A stretch of DNA of 64,000 bases from Psychrosphaera sp. B3R10. GTDB lineage: Bacteria > Pseudomonadota > Gammaproteobacteria > Enterobacterales > Alteromonadaceae. Location of the stretch: NCBI RefSeq assembly GCF_018861025.1, contig NZ_JAHKQH010000044.1:142222-206221 (forward strand). The letters run 5' to 3'. Within the stretch, counting starts at the first letter, position 1. The number at the start of each line of letters is the position of its first letter. A model generated the notes under the pieces. The model saw nothing but the letters and a program-made list of their open reading frames with translations. It did not search any database and was not told where the DNA came from. This document shows, piece by piece, positions 18,943-27,869 of the stretch. A program made the position numbers and the translations under genes.

Positions 18943-19828
18943 TCGAGATTGGCACTTTGTTGGTCAAGGTGCGATCAGTTCTTTTTGTGCCGTCAATGTT
19001 TTACCCAATCACGCCGTTACTGTACTCACTCGTCGCTCATCTGTTAGTGAAAAAACCTTTATCGACTTGCAGGGACAACAAATACGATTGCCCTTACCAA
19101 GGCGCCTACGAAACGATGAAACGATTAACAATTTAGTGGTAGCAGTCAAAGCCTATGACATAGTAAACGCCATTGCCGACGTTATAGGCAGCTTAGCTGA
19201 CGATGCCAATGTCGTCCTATGTCACAATGGCATGGGAACAATTCCGGACGTACTTGAACTATTGCAAGTTAAACCAAACTGCAATGTATACTTTTGCACA
19301 ACAAGCAGTGGCGTCAATCATCAAGGAAACAACATTATTTTAGCCGCTATCGGCCAAAGTCAGTGGCAGTCAATTGTTACTCATTCTCCTCACAGTGCTC
19401 TCAATATCAACGACTTTAAATCACTATTTTTAGTTGCTGAACAAGCCGAGGAGTTGCCAACGATATTGTGGCAAAAACTAATTATAAATTGCGCCATTAA
19501 CCCGCTGACGGCCATCAACCGTGTTACCAATGGTGAACTTGCAGCTCAAACGTTTCAGCAACAACTTAATACGATCGTCGCAGAGGTCATAAACGTTGCT
19601 CGCATTGATGGTGTAGATTTTGACTTAAACACCATGATCGATCTTGTGAACAGCGTCATTAAGTCAACGGCTAAAAATTACTCTTCGATGTATCAAGATT
19701 TAACAAATAATAGAAAAACCGAAATTGATTTTATTAATGGCTATGTGTGCAAGCTTGCAAATCAATATAAAATTGATGTCCCTGTAAATCAGGCGCTAGT
19801 GAGGCAGATACAAAAGCTTGGTGGTTAA
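18932..19828 (+). CDS. 2-dehydropantoate 2-reductase family (PanE/ApbA)
   Basis: A 298-residue NADPH-dependent dehydrogenase of the ketopantoate reductase family, predicted to reduce 2-dehydropantoate to pantoate for coenzyme A synthesis. The nucleotide-binding motif VGQGAIS is close to the N-terminus, the substrate-binding lysine is in LWQKLIINCAINPLTAINRVTNG, and the C-terminal DFINGYV block is conserved. The glycine motif is GxGAIS, with serine replacing the third glycine of GxGxxG, and the N-terminus is short. It overlaps the VanZ-like gene by 11 bases. True panE or a paralogue cannot be decided here. Confidence 0.82.
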   Translation: MPNNRDWHFVGQGAISSFCAVNVLPNHAVTVLTRRSSVSEKTFIDLQGQQIRLPLPRRLRNDETINNLVVAVKAYDIVNAIADVIGSLADDANVVLCHNGMGTIPDVLELLQVKPNCNVYFCTTSSGVNHQGNNIILAAIGQSQWQSIVTHSPHSALNINDFKSLFLVAEQAEELPTILWQKLIINCAINPLTAINRVTNGELAAQTFQQQLNTIVAEVINVARIDGVDFDLNTMIDLVNSVIKSTAKNYSSMYQDLTNNRKTEIDFINGYVCKLANQYKIDVPVNQALVRQIQKLGG

Positions 19829-19887
19829 CTAAATTTAATAACAATTAATCTGTTCGACATAATTAGTACACGCAACTTCAATTCAAG

Positions 19888-19957
19888 GATACAATTGACT
19901 TTAACAATCGTGTAAAACACGAAATTTGTATCTAAAATAGAAATCAATACAATGTAT
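19888..19957. promoter_or_regulatory. Nested inverted repeats upstream of the zur-like gene
   Basis: GATACAA (19888-19894) is inverted as TTGTATC (19926-19932); between them lies TCGTGT-AAA-ACACGA (19908-19922), and downstream ATACA-A-TGTAT (19947-19957). All are exact palindromes in a short AT-rich leader. Autoregulation by the Fur-family product is a reasonable guess, though none matches a classical Zur box. Confidence 0.35.
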
Positions 19958-19985
19958 CTAACTCAACCCATTCTGTAGGTGAATT

Positions 19986-20438
19986 TTGACTGTAAATCCA
20001 AACCCAATATTAGAAAAAGCCAAAACAACCTGTGCAGAACAAGGTGTTAAGCTAACGAGTAAGCGTGAAAATGTTTTAGCATGTATTATTAGTTCAGACG
20101 AAGCCGTCTCTCCCTACGAATTAGCTGAGATCTACAAGGAAAATTTTGGCCAATCCATGCCGGCGATGTCGGTCTATCGTATCCTGGATTTTCTAGTGGA
20201 GTTAACGTTAGTCCATAAACTTACGTCCGCCAATAAGTATATCGCATGCTCTCATATCTCCTGTTCCCACAGCCACCGCAGCCCACAATTTTTAATTTGT
20301 GAAAACTGCCAATCCGTTATGGAGGTCGGTATTGAAAACTCTGTAATGGAACAGCTTAAAAGCAGTGTCGAACGGTCTGGTTTTGTATTAACAACCCAAC
20401 AAATTGAATTAAAAGGCTTGTGTAAAAAGTGCCAATAA
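19986..20438 (+). CDS. zur: Fur-family transcriptional regulator, Zur-like
   Basis: A 150-residue metalloregulator. The N-terminal winged helix (about residues 1-85) has YELAEIYKENFGQSMPAMSVYRILDFL, and the dimerisation domain binds structural zinc through ICENC and a C-terminal CKKC. An unusual stretch CSHISCSHSHRSPQ replaces the common HHHDH motif. Such proteins repress zinc uptake genes when zinc is sufficient. The start is a TTG at 19986 after AGGTG. No zinc uptake genes are adjacent. Zur is preferred to Fur or PerR from the motif pattern, not proven. Confidence 0.82.
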   Translation: MTVNPNPILEKAKTTCAEQGVKLTSKRENVLACIISSDEAVSPYELAEIYKENFGQSMPAMSVYRILDFLVELTLVHKLTSANKYIACSHISCSHSHRSPQFLICENCQSVMEVGIENSVMEQLKSSVERSGFVLTTQQIELKGLCKKCQ

Positions 20439-20466
20439 ACGTGCGAAGTATGACCTAAAGCTGAAC

Positions 20467-20525
20467 TGCAAAAGGTCAAATGACAAATGCAAAAAAGGTC
20501 AAATGACAAATGCAAAAAAGGTCAG
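20467..20525. repeat. Short tandem repeat (about 2.6 copies of a 21-23-bp unit)
   Basis: The unit TGCAAAAGGTCAAATGACAAA occurs at 20467-20487 and again with two extra As at 20488-20510; a third partial copy from 20511 (TGCAAAAAAGGTCA) becomes the 5' arm of the adjacent terminator hairpin. The repeat seems to have grown by duplicating the terminator arm. Confidence 0.85.
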
Positions 20526-20549
20526 ATACATTGGTATCTGACCTTTTTT
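20514..20549. terminator. Strong bidirectional terminator between zur-like and fadJ
   Basis: AAAAAAGGTCAGATAC (20514-20529) and GTATCTGACCTTTTTT (20534-20549) pair perfectly over 16 bases around ATTG. The flanking A and T runs let it work for both convergent genes. Confidence 0.92.
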
Positions 20550-20626
20550 ATGTCGTAAGCTTTAACCAAATTTAATGTTTAGGTCTGGTAACTAAAATAC
20601 CAACAGCTCACTAAATCGCTTTTATT

Positions 20627-22795
20627 TTAGTAGAAGGTGTTACCTTCTTCGGCCATTTTAACCAAGCTATCGCATGGCGCAAAACGGTCACCAAACTGTT
20701 CTTGGTGTTTTTTCAACGTCGCGACTAAGTTGTCGATGCCATAGCTATCCATATACTTAAATGGACCACCTTGGAATGGCGGATAACCGGTTCCGAAGAT
20801 CATGCCAATATCGCCATCTCGTGCTGAACGGACAATGCCTTCATCTAAACAACGTGCAGCTTCATTTAACAGTTGGATGACACAGCGCTCTGCAATGTCT
20901 TCAGATGACATTTTACTCGACGGCGTAATTCCCAAGACACGGTATACCGATTCATCAACTTGTTTCGATTTACGTTTAAACGTTAACTTATCCACTAAGC
21001 TAGGTGCGGCTGCTTTACCGTAAAGATAAAACCCATTTTGGTTCTTTTTGCCTTTACGGTCGTCGGCCATAAGCTTTTCCATCGCCGCTGGCGGCGTAAA
21101 GCGCTCACCAAAGGCATCAAATAGAATGCTTGATACTTTCACGCCAACATCAATACCAACTTCGTCAAGCAAAGTCATAGGGCCCACAGGGAATCCAAAC
21201 TTAGTTAACGCCTTGTCGATTTTCTCAACCGGCTCACCTTCCATCACAATGTTTGCTGCTTCGTTCATGTATAAACCAAGTATACGGTTTACAAAAAATC
21301 CAGCCTCATCTTTTACAACAATTGGTGTTTTACCCTGACGACGCGCAAATTCAACGGTAGTAGAAATGGTTAAGTCAGAAGTTTTATCTGTTGCAATGAC
21401 TTCAACCAGTGGCATTTTATCTACCGGCGAAAAGTAATGTAGACCAATTACGTTTTCAGGACGCGCGGCTTTTGCCGCAATTTCTCGAATTGGCAAAGAA
21501 GATGTATTAGATGCAAATATAGTTGACTCTTTGCAGTTCTCTTCGATATCTGCAACCATTTTCTGTTTTAGAGTTAAATCTTCAAACACAGCCTCTACAA
21601 CAATGTCGCTGTCTTTAAAACCTACAAAGTCAGTGCTTGCAGATAATAACGACAGTTGTTTTTGCATTTCCGAAGATGACATAAAACGACGTTTAACCTT
21701 TTTATTTAAAATGTCGTAACTGTACTTAAATGCGTTGCGTATCCCCTCGTGGGCAATATCTTTTATTCGAGCCGGTACGCCAGCTTTCGTCGTGGTAACA
21801 AACGCAATACCGCCGCCCATTAACCCACCACCTAGCACACCTGCTTTTTGAATCACTAATGGCTCGACACCAGCAACACCGGTTTCTTTTTTCATTTCTG
21901 TGGTCGCAAAAAACAAACTGCGCAATGCTTTTGATTCAGCCGTCATGCAAAGTTCAGAAAAACGTTGCGCTTCAATATCTAAACCTTGTCGATAACCGAC
22001 TTCTATACCTGTACGAATACATTCAATAATTTTAATCGGCGCAGGATAATTACCATTGGTTTGACGCATAACTTGCTTAGCTGCTTGGTCAAATACGACC
22101 TTTCGGCCAAACGGGTTATTTTCTAACAAAGTCGACATTAAACCGCGTTTTACTGGTTTACGTTTAGGTTTACCTTTAAGTGCCATTTCAATTGCGGTTT
22201 CGAGCAAGATACTGACAGGCACCATATCATCAACAAGACCGGCTTTAAGGGCTTGTTTAGCACGTAATTGCTTGCCAGTTAACATCATATCAAGGGATTT
22301 TTGCAATCCAACAAGTTTAGGTAAACGCTGTGTTCCCCCCGAGCCTGGAAGCAAGCCAAGTTGCACTTCAGGTAACCCTAAAACCGTTTTAGACGAATCA
22401 GAAACAACACGTCCGTGACACGCCATTGCCAATTCCAAGCCACCGCCTAATGCAGGACCATGAATAGCCGCAATGATTGGCATTTTCATGCCTTCGATTT
22501 GATCAAATAGTTGTTGCCCTGTTTGCGCTATCGCTTTGACTTCGTCTTGTGTTGAACAAGAATCAAGGACTTTTACATCGGCCCCTGCAACAAACGAATT
22601 GTCTTTGCCAGACGTTAGTACTAGCGATTTAACCGCACTGTTTGATTTTACTTCAGCAAATATTGCTTCTACTTGCTCGGCAAATTCTGCTTTTAAAACG
22701 TTCATTGACTCGTTTGGCACATCGATACGAATGATGCCAACTCCGTTGTCTAACACTTCTAAGTTAAACGCGGATTTTGAATTTTGTTCTGTCAT
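20627..22795 (-). CDS. fadJ: Fatty acid oxidation complex subunit alpha FadJ
   Basis: Bifunctional enoyl-CoA hydratase and 3-hydroxyacyl-CoA dehydrogenase of beta-oxidation. The 722-residue length fits. The crotonase domain carries GPALGGGLELA (113-123) and LPEVQLGLLPGSGGTQ with the two catalytic glutamates (about 121 and 143). The dehydrogenase domain has the NAD motif GVLGGGLMGGGIA (319-331), IGLHYFSPVDKMPLVEV and GFFVNRIL. Pairing with fadI, rather than fadA, and sequence style indicate FadJ (the anaerobic-type complex of E. coli). It follows fadI by 58 bases and ends at the shared bidirectional terminator. Confidence 0.96.
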   Translation of the reverse strand: MTEQNSKSAFNLEVLDNGVGIIRIDVPNESMNVLKAEFAEQVEAIFAEVKSNSAVKSLVLTSGKDNSFVAGADVKVLDSCSTQDEVKAIAQTGQQLFDQIEGMKMPIIAAIHGPALGGGLELAMACHGRVVSDSSKTVLGLPEVQLGLLPGSGGTQRLPKLVGLQKSLDMMLTGKQLRAKQALKAGLVDDMVPVSILLETAIEMALKGKPKRKPVKRGLMSTLLENNPFGRKVVFDQAAKQVMRQTNGNYPAPIKIIECIRTGIEVGYRQGLDIEAQRFSELCMTAESKALRSLFFATTEMKKETGVAGVEPLVIQKAGVLGGGLMGGGIAFVTTTKAGVPARIKDIAHEGIRNAFKYSYDILNKKVKRRFMSSSEMQKQLSLLSASTDFVGFKDSDIVVEAVFEDLTLKQKMVADIEENCKESTIFASNTSSLPIREIAAKAARPENVIGLHYFSPVDKMPLVEVIATDKTSDLTISTTVEFARRQGKTPIVVKDEAGFFVNRILGLYMNEAANIVMEGEPVEKIDKALTKFGFPVGPMTLLDEVGIDVGVKVSSILFDAFGERFTPPAAMEKLMADDRKGKKNQNGFYLYGKAAAPSLVDKLTFKRKSKQVDESVYRVLGITPSSKMSSEDIAERCVIQLLNEAARCLDEGIVRSARDGDIGMIFGTGYPPFQGGPFKYMDSYGIDNLVATLKKHQEQFGDRFAPCDSLVKMAEEGNTFY

Positions 22796-22853
22796 GTGAG
22801 TTCCTATTCGTTCTCGAATTTGGTGAATCTCGAATTTGTTCTAATTAAATCGG

Positions 22854-24164
22854 TTAGCCGTCAACTTCTACAATCATTGCAGCGCCTAGACCACCAGCTG
22901 CACATGCTGTCGTTAGACCAACACCACCGCCTCTGCGGCGCAATTCATTAATAGTTTGCGTAATTAAACGTGTCCCTGTCGCAGCAAACGGATGACCATA
23001 AGCCAATGAACCGCCATTAACATTAAACTTCGCCATATCAATTTCGCCAATTGCCGATTTACGACCTAACTTCTCTTCCGCAAACTTTTTGCTTCCAAAC
23101 ATTTTCATGTTTGCTAATGCTTGCGCTGCAAATGCTTCATGCATTTCGATTAAGTCTAAATCACCCAAGTTCATGCCCGCACGCTCTAATGCAATTGGTG
23201 TTGCGTATGAAGGACCCATTAACATGTCTTCCCATACATCAATAGCGGCAAAACCAAAGCTACGAATGTAACCAAGTGGCACATAACCAAGGGCTTTTGC
23301 TTTGCTTTCTGACATTAACATTATAGCGGAAGCGCCATCAGTTAACGCGGTAGAGTTAGCTGCTGTCACAGTACCGTGTTTACGGTCGAAAACTGGGCGC
23401 AACTTGCTATATCCATCTGCCGTTGAATTGGTTCGAATGGTGTTATCCATGTCGATAAATTGTTTAAACGGTTCTGGGTGTGCTGTCATAACTTCATCTT
23501 GCATAACGCCACTTTCCCACGCTTTAGTCGCTAAAGAATGCGAACGATGAGCCATAGCGTCTTGGTCAGCACGGCTGATGTTATGAGTTTTTGCCATTTG
23601 TTCAGCTGTTTGTCCCATTGACAAGCCCGTTGAATATTCAGCTACCGCTGGCGGCACAGGAGCCAAATCTTTAAATCTAATTTTTTTAATGATGTTCCAG
23701 CGTTGACCGAGTGTTCGCGCCTTATTTAAATCAACTAATGCTCGGGCTAGCTTTTTACTCACACCAATTGGCAATACTGACGAGGAGTCGGCGCCACCGG
23801 CAATACCAATAGAAACATGGCCAGCCATAATTGACTCACAGATATTAACAGTTGACTGGAAGCTCGTCGCACATGCTCGAGACACTGAATAAGCATCTGT
23901 ATGAACATCCATACCTGTGCCCAACACTATTTCTCGGGCAATATTGGGTGCAGCTGGCATTTGCACAACTTGTCCAAATACTAATTGCTCTATTGCTTTA
24001 GGATCGAGTTCTGAGCGCTGCAACATTTCTGATACAACCATTTTGCCAAGATCCAATGCGGGTACTCCGTGATAAGCCGTTGCTTGTTTTGCAAATGGCG
24101 TACGTAAACCTGCAACAACCGCTATGCGGTCACCGTTTCTTGTTTCTAATCTTTTTGCTGTCAT
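22854..24164 (-). CDS. fadI: Acetyl-CoA C-acyltransferase FadI
   Basis: The thiolase (beta) subunit of the FadJ-FadI complex, cleaving 3-ketoacyl-CoA to acetyl-CoA and a shortened acyl-CoA. The 436 residues match FadI. The acyl-accepting cysteine is C98 in [12 protein letters not shown]; the C-terminal [19 protein letters not shown] holds the active-site histidine and [12 protein letters not shown] the second cysteine. It is first in the fadI-fadJ operon, with a FadR-like palindrome starting 16 bases before its ATG. Confidence 0.97.
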   Translation of the reverse strand: MTAKRLETRNGDRIAVVAGLRTPFAKQATAYHGVPALDLGKMVVSEMLQRSELDPKAIEQLVFGQVVQMPAAPNIAREIVLGTGMDVHTDAYSVSRACATSFQSTVNICESIMAGHVSIGIAGGADSSSVLPIGVSKKLARALVDLNKARTLGQRWNIIKKIRFKDLAPVPPAVAEYSTGLSMGQTAEQMAKTHNISRADQDAMAHRSHSLATKAWESGVMQDEVMTAHPEPFKQFIDMDNTIRTNSTADGYSKLRPVFDRKHGTVTAANSTALTDGASAIMLMSESKAKALGYVPLGYIRSFGFAAIDVWEDMLMGPSYATPIALERAGMNLGDLDLIEMHEAFAAQALANMKMFGSKKFAEEKLGRKSAIGEIDMAKFNVNGGSLAYGHPFAATGTRLITQTINELRRRGGGVGLTTACAAGGLGAAMIVEVDG

Positions 24165-24179
24165 GTTATATCCAATTTT

Positions 24180-24196
24180 ATCTGGTCAGACCTCTA
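24180..24196 (-). promoter_or_regulatory. Putative FadR operator
   Basis: ATCTGGTCAGACCTCTA matches the gammaproteobacterial FadR pattern (CTGGTC-N-GACC core) and is nearly palindromic. It sits in the fadI 5' region 15 bases from the start codon, where repressor binding would block transcription. FadR itself is not in the window. Confidence 0.7.
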
Positions 24197-24360
24197 ATTA
24201 AGGCAGATTCTAACCATATCTTTTCAAAAGTAAAAGAGAAAACTCATATTTTTTAACGAATACCGTTATTTATTGCTTAATTTCCGTTCGGTCGAAAAAA
24301 CATCACTTGTTTTTTTTATATGGAACCATATAACTACAGATTAGTCGTATAGGGCGTAAT

Positions 24361-24385
24361 AACACTTTTATATTAAAAAAGTGTT
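24361..24385. repeat. 9-bp inverted repeat upstream of the moxR gene
   Basis: AACACTTTT (24361-24369) and AAAAGTGTT (24377-24385) are exact inverted copies around a 7-base AT loop, 42 bases before the MoxR start. It may be an operator or a leader hairpin of the Bat operon. Confidence 0.45.
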
Positions 24386-24427
24386 AATCCCAAACTCCAG
24401 TAAATCTTAATAGGAAGTGTAGGACAA

Positions 24428-25384
24428 ATGTCGGTATCGCGATTCGAACAATTAAAAAAATATTTGGATTCACAAGTCATTGGCCAACCCGATTTTACTA
24501 AGGCAATATTGATTGCCCTGTTGGCAGATGGACATTTATTGGTAGAAGGCCCTCCAGGTCTTGCAAAAACCCGCGCAATAAACGCATTGGCAAACGGATT
24601 AGAAGGTGAATTTCACCGTATCCAATTTACCCCAGACCTGCTCCCAGCCGATTTAACAGGTACAGATATCTATCGCCCTGAAACTGGTGAGTTTGTTTTT
24701 GAAAAAGGACCTCTTTTTTACAACCTGGTGTTAGCCGATGAAATTAACCGAGCGCCGGCAAAAGTTCAGTCAGCTTTATTAGAAGCTATGGCGGAACGCC
24801 AAGTTACGGTCGGTAAAACCACATACGAACTACCAGAATTATTTTTGGTAATGGCCACCCAAAACCCGCTGGAACAAGAAGGTACATACCCGCTTCCTGA
24901 AGCTCAGCTAGACCGCTTTTTAATGCATCTGAATATTGACTACCCTGGCGCCGAAACAGAAATTGAAATTTTACGCTTAACCCGTGGTGAGGCGTTAGAT
25001 AAACAAGTGCCTAAACCAACCCCGTTAAGTCAGGCGGATATCTTTGCTGCGCGGAAAGAAATTTTATCAATTCACTTAGCTCCGGAACTTGAGCAGTATC
25101 TAGTTGATTTAATCATTGCCACGCGCCAACCTGAAAAGTACGACGAGCAATTAGCAAAATGGATCAGTTTTGGTGCGTCACCTAGAGCAACAATATCGGT
25201 AGACAAATGCGCACGCGCTACAGCATGGCTAGATGGTCGCGACTTTGTCACACCAGACGACATTCAAGGTGTATTTTTTAATAGCTTAAGACATCGCATA
25301 CTATTAAGTTATGAAGCCGAAGCGGCTGGCATTTCTGCTGATCAAATATTGGCCCGGATACTCGAATTAGTCGCGGTACCTTAG
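24428..25384 (+). CDS. MoxR family AAA+ ATPase
   Basis: A 318-residue MoxR-type AAA+ chaperone-like ATPase. Walker A is GPPGLAKT (41-48), Walker B LVLADEINRAP (about 100-110), followed by sensor motif MATQNPLEQEGTYPLPEAQLDRF, a family hallmark. MoxR proteins work with von Willebrand factor A partners, encoded three and four genes downstream, probably in maturing or inserting metal or membrane complexes. It is the first gene of a six-gene operon; AGGA precedes the ATG. Confidence 0.95.
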   Translation: MSVSRFEQLKKYLDSQVIGQPDFTKAILIALLADGHLLVEGPPGLAKTRAINALANGLEGEFHRIQFTPDLLPADLTGTDIYRPETGEFVFEKGPLFYNLVLADEINRAPAKVQSALLEAMAERQVTVGKTTYELPELFLVMATQNPLEQEGTYPLPEAQLDRFLMHLNIDYPGAETEIEILRLTRGEALDKQVPKPTPLSQADIFAARKEILSIHLAPELEQYLVDLIIATRQPEKYDEQLAKWISFGASPRATISVDKCARATAWLDGRDFVTPDDIQGVFFNSLRHRILLSYEAEAAGISADQILARILELVAVP

Positions 25385-25393
25385 GAAAGCAAC

Positions 25394-26350
25394 ATGGCAT
25401 CCGTAGATGTAAATAGCCACTATTTAGACTGGCTAAAACAAAACGAACTAAGCGGTTGGCAGCTATCTTTTGCTGAACTTGTGATGTATCAAAAATACAC
25501 CCACTTGTTAAACAATAAACCCGGCAGCAAGGTGAAACACCACATGTCTGGGCAATACATGGCTAAAACTAAAGGCCGAGGTATGGAGTTTGACGAAGCT
25601 AGGCATTATCAACCCGGCGACGATGTCCGTACAATCGACTGGCGAGTCACCGCCCGCACAGGTAAAACCCATACAAAAATATTTAGGGAAGAAAAAGACC
25701 GACCTATTTTTGTTTTTTGCGACCTATTACCCAGTATGCGCTTTGGCAGTCAGCTATTATTTAAGTCTGTTCAGGCCTGCCATCTAAGTGCACTGGTAGC
25801 TTGGAAAGCAATGCAAAATGGCGACAAAATCGGTGGCTTAGTGCTGTCTGAAAACGGCCTACTGGAAAGTAAACCAAAAAGTCGACAGCAAGCGGTTTTA
25901 AAATGGTTGGACGGTTTGCAGAAAACCCATAACTTACTGCCACTTGATCACAAACACGCTTTTGATCAGACAGAACTTGAAACCAAGTTTACCGAAGCAT
26001 GTGCTCACTTACGCCGGGTAGCCCACCCTGGTAGCTTAGTTTATCTAATCAGTGACTTTCAGCATGTCAACGATACTGCCCTGCAACATTTATTTCAGTT
26101 GCAAAAACACTGTGAAGTTGTTGCCTGTTGGGTTAATGACCCTATTGAACATAGCTTACCTAAACTTGCTGCTGGCTCCATATCCGTTACCGATGGCCAA
26201 TTGGTTAAGCAAATCGACTCTGACTCGCAACTTGAACAGTATCAGAATCTTGCAAAAAGTAGGTTTAACCAACAAAAACAGAATTTAACTCAGTTCAAAA
26301 TTCGTTGGTTACCCATTTGTGCTGGCACACCACTGCACGAACAGTTATAG
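25394..26350 (+). CDS. DUF58 domain-containing protein
   Basis: A 318-residue protein with the DUF58 signature GRGMEFDEARHYQPGDDVRTIDWRVTAR at about 55-85 and a VWA-like fold after it (IFVFCDLLPSM, then a LVYLISDF strand). It lacks the N-terminal membrane helices found in some DUF58 proteins, so it should be cytosolic. DUF58 genes regularly lie between moxR and batA, as here; the exact role is unknown. It starts nine bases after the moxR stop. Confidence 0.92.
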   Translation: MASVDVNSHYLDWLKQNELSGWQLSFAELVMYQKYTHLLNNKPGSKVKHHMSGQYMAKTKGRGMEFDEARHYQPGDDVRTIDWRVTARTGKTHTKIFREEKDRPIFVFCDLLPSMRFGSQLLFKSVQACHLSALVAWKAMQNGDKIGGLVLSENGLLESKPKSRQQAVLKWLDGLQKTHNLLPLDHKHAFDQTELETKFTEACAHLRRVAHPGSLVYLISDFQHVNDTALQHLFQLQKHCEVVACWVNDPIEHSLPKLAAGSISVTDGQLVKQIDSDSQLEQYQNLAKSRFNQQKQNLTQFKIRWLPICAGTPLHEQL

Positions 26351-26359
26351 AGAACAACA

Positions 26360-26863
26360 ATGCAACCCGATTTATTATCTCAATTAAACGACATACAAAC
26401 ACCGGTTCCTATCGGATGGTGGCCATTAGCCTGGGGTTGGTATCTGGTTTTAATATTGCTACTGACCGCTTCGTTTATACTTTTTAAATTGATAAAAACA
26501 AAATTTGAGCAATCTAAAGCTAAAAAACAAGCACTTCGTGAATTAACCGCAATGGATAAAACGTTAACTCCATTGCAACAGGTTACCGTGATCAACAATA
26601 TATTAAAGCGCGTAGTATTAGCCTATGCGCCAAGACAAGATGTTGCCAACTTAACCGGTTCTCAATGGGCTGAATGGTTAAATGGTCAGGGCACCAAAGG
26701 ACATACTATAGATTCAGATTTATTGACCCTAGCTTACAAAGCGACCTGTGACGAAGCACATTCTGAACGTTATCAACAACAGGCTCGTGCCTGGATTGAG
26801 TACAATTTACCTCTGCCAAAAGTGACTGATAATAATCAAACACGTGAGGTAAACCATGTTTAG
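26360..26863 (+). CDS. DUF4381 domain-containing membrane protein
   Basis: A 167-residue protein with an N-terminal DIQTPVPIGWWPLAWGWYLV segment leading into one membrane helix (about residues 25-50) and a charged helical cytosolic part with LNGQGTKGH. This matches DUF4381, a single-helix component of MoxR/Bat operons. It begins nine bases after the DUF58 gene and its 3' end overlaps the next gene by 8 bases. No enzymatic motif is seen. Confidence 0.85.
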   Translation: MQPDLLSQLNDIQTPVPIGWWPLAWGWYLVLILLLTASFILFKLIKTKFEQSKAKKQALRELTAMDKTLTPLQQVTVINNILKRVVLAYAPRQDVANLTGSQWAEWLNGQGTKGHTIDSDLLTLAYKATCDEAHSERYQQQARAWIEYNLPLPKVTDNNQTREVNHV

Positions 26864-27869
26864 TTTTGCCTGGCCTTGGGTTTTTGCCCTATTAGTGTTG
26901 CCGTTTATCGCTCGATTATTTAAAGCCAAAAACGCCAGTGCCGACATGCCTCTTTATTTACCAACATTTGGTTTAGTCGCCGATTCTGTAAAGCCAATTT
27001 CTCGTGGCGGATTTCCATGGTTCACATATCTAATTTGGATATTGTTAGTCTCCGCCGCCGCAAAACCTCAGTGGTTGGGTGACCCTATTACCATCCCACA
27101 GGAAGGCCGTGAAATGATGTTGGCGGTCGATTTATCTGGTTCTATGGATGAAAAAGACATGGTTATTGGTCGACAACAAGTTAACCGACTCACCATGCTA
27201 AAATATGTGTTAAACGACTTTATTGAGCGACGAGTTGGTGACCGACTCGGTTTGATATTATTTGCCGACACAGCCTATGTTCAAACCCCTTTGACTTACG
27301 ACCGTGCGACTGTAAAACAGCTATTAAATGAAGCCGTTTTAGGTTTAGTCGGCGAAAAAACCGCCATCGGTGACGCACTTGGATTAGCTGCAAAACGATT
27401 TAATGAAAAAGGCGAATCCAACCGTATTCTTATTTTATTAACTGACGGTCAAAATACCGCTGGCAATATAGAGCCTTTAGAAGCCCTTGAGATTGCAAAA
27501 GAAGCTGGAGTGCGCGTTTATACCATAGGTATTGGCGCCGACGAAATGATGGTGCGTAGCATTTTTGGCACCCGCAAAGTTAATCCTTCTGCAGACCTTG
27601 ACGAAAACTTGTTAACTCAAATTGCCGAACAAACGGGTGGTAAATATTTCCGGGCTCGTGACACCGAAGAGTTACAAAAAATCTACGAACTATTGGATGA
27701 ACTTGAACCTGTAGAAGACGATCCGATCCAACTTAGGCCGCAGCAAGCCTTGTTCCATTTTCCGTTGGGATTGGCTTTGTTACTTTCATTTTTAACCACA
27801 TTGTTCCCTTTACTACAGCATTATTTAGCTAAATTGGGGATCAACAAAATTCGCGGGGAGGACCAATAA
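26856..27869 (+). CDS. VWA domain membrane protein, BatA type
   Basis: A 337-residue inner-membrane protein: an N-terminal helix (5-20), a second helix (55-70), a von Willebrand factor A domain with metal-site motif DLSGS at 92-96 plus the TDGQNTAGN strand, and a C-terminal membrane helix (about 305-325). BatA proteins of the aerotolerance (Bat) operon bind partners through the metal site, which is intact here. It overlaps the DUF4381 gene by 8 bases and is followed directly by the BatB gene (TAA-ATG). Confidence 0.9.
   Translation: MFSFAWPWVFALLVLPFIARLFKAKNASADMPLYLPTFGLVADSVKPISRGGFPWFTYLIWILLVSAAAKPQWLGDPITIPQEGREMMLAVDLSGSMDEKDMVIGRQQVNRLTMLKYVLNDFIERRVGDRLGLILFADTAYVQTPLTYDRATVKQLLNEAVLGLVGEKTAIGDALGLAAKRFNEKGESNRILILLTDGQNTAGNIEPLEALEIAKEAGVRVYTIGIGADEMMVRSIFGTRKVNPSADLDENLLTQIAEQTGGKYFRARDTEELQKIYELLDELEPVEDDPIQLRPQQALFHFPLGLALLLSFLTTLFPLLQHYLAKLGINKIRGEDQ

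Noticed and set aside
20467-20525. Tandem units considered as a CRISPR-like array
   Set aside because: Units are contiguous with no spacers, only 2.6 copies exist, and they are explained by duplication of a terminator arm.
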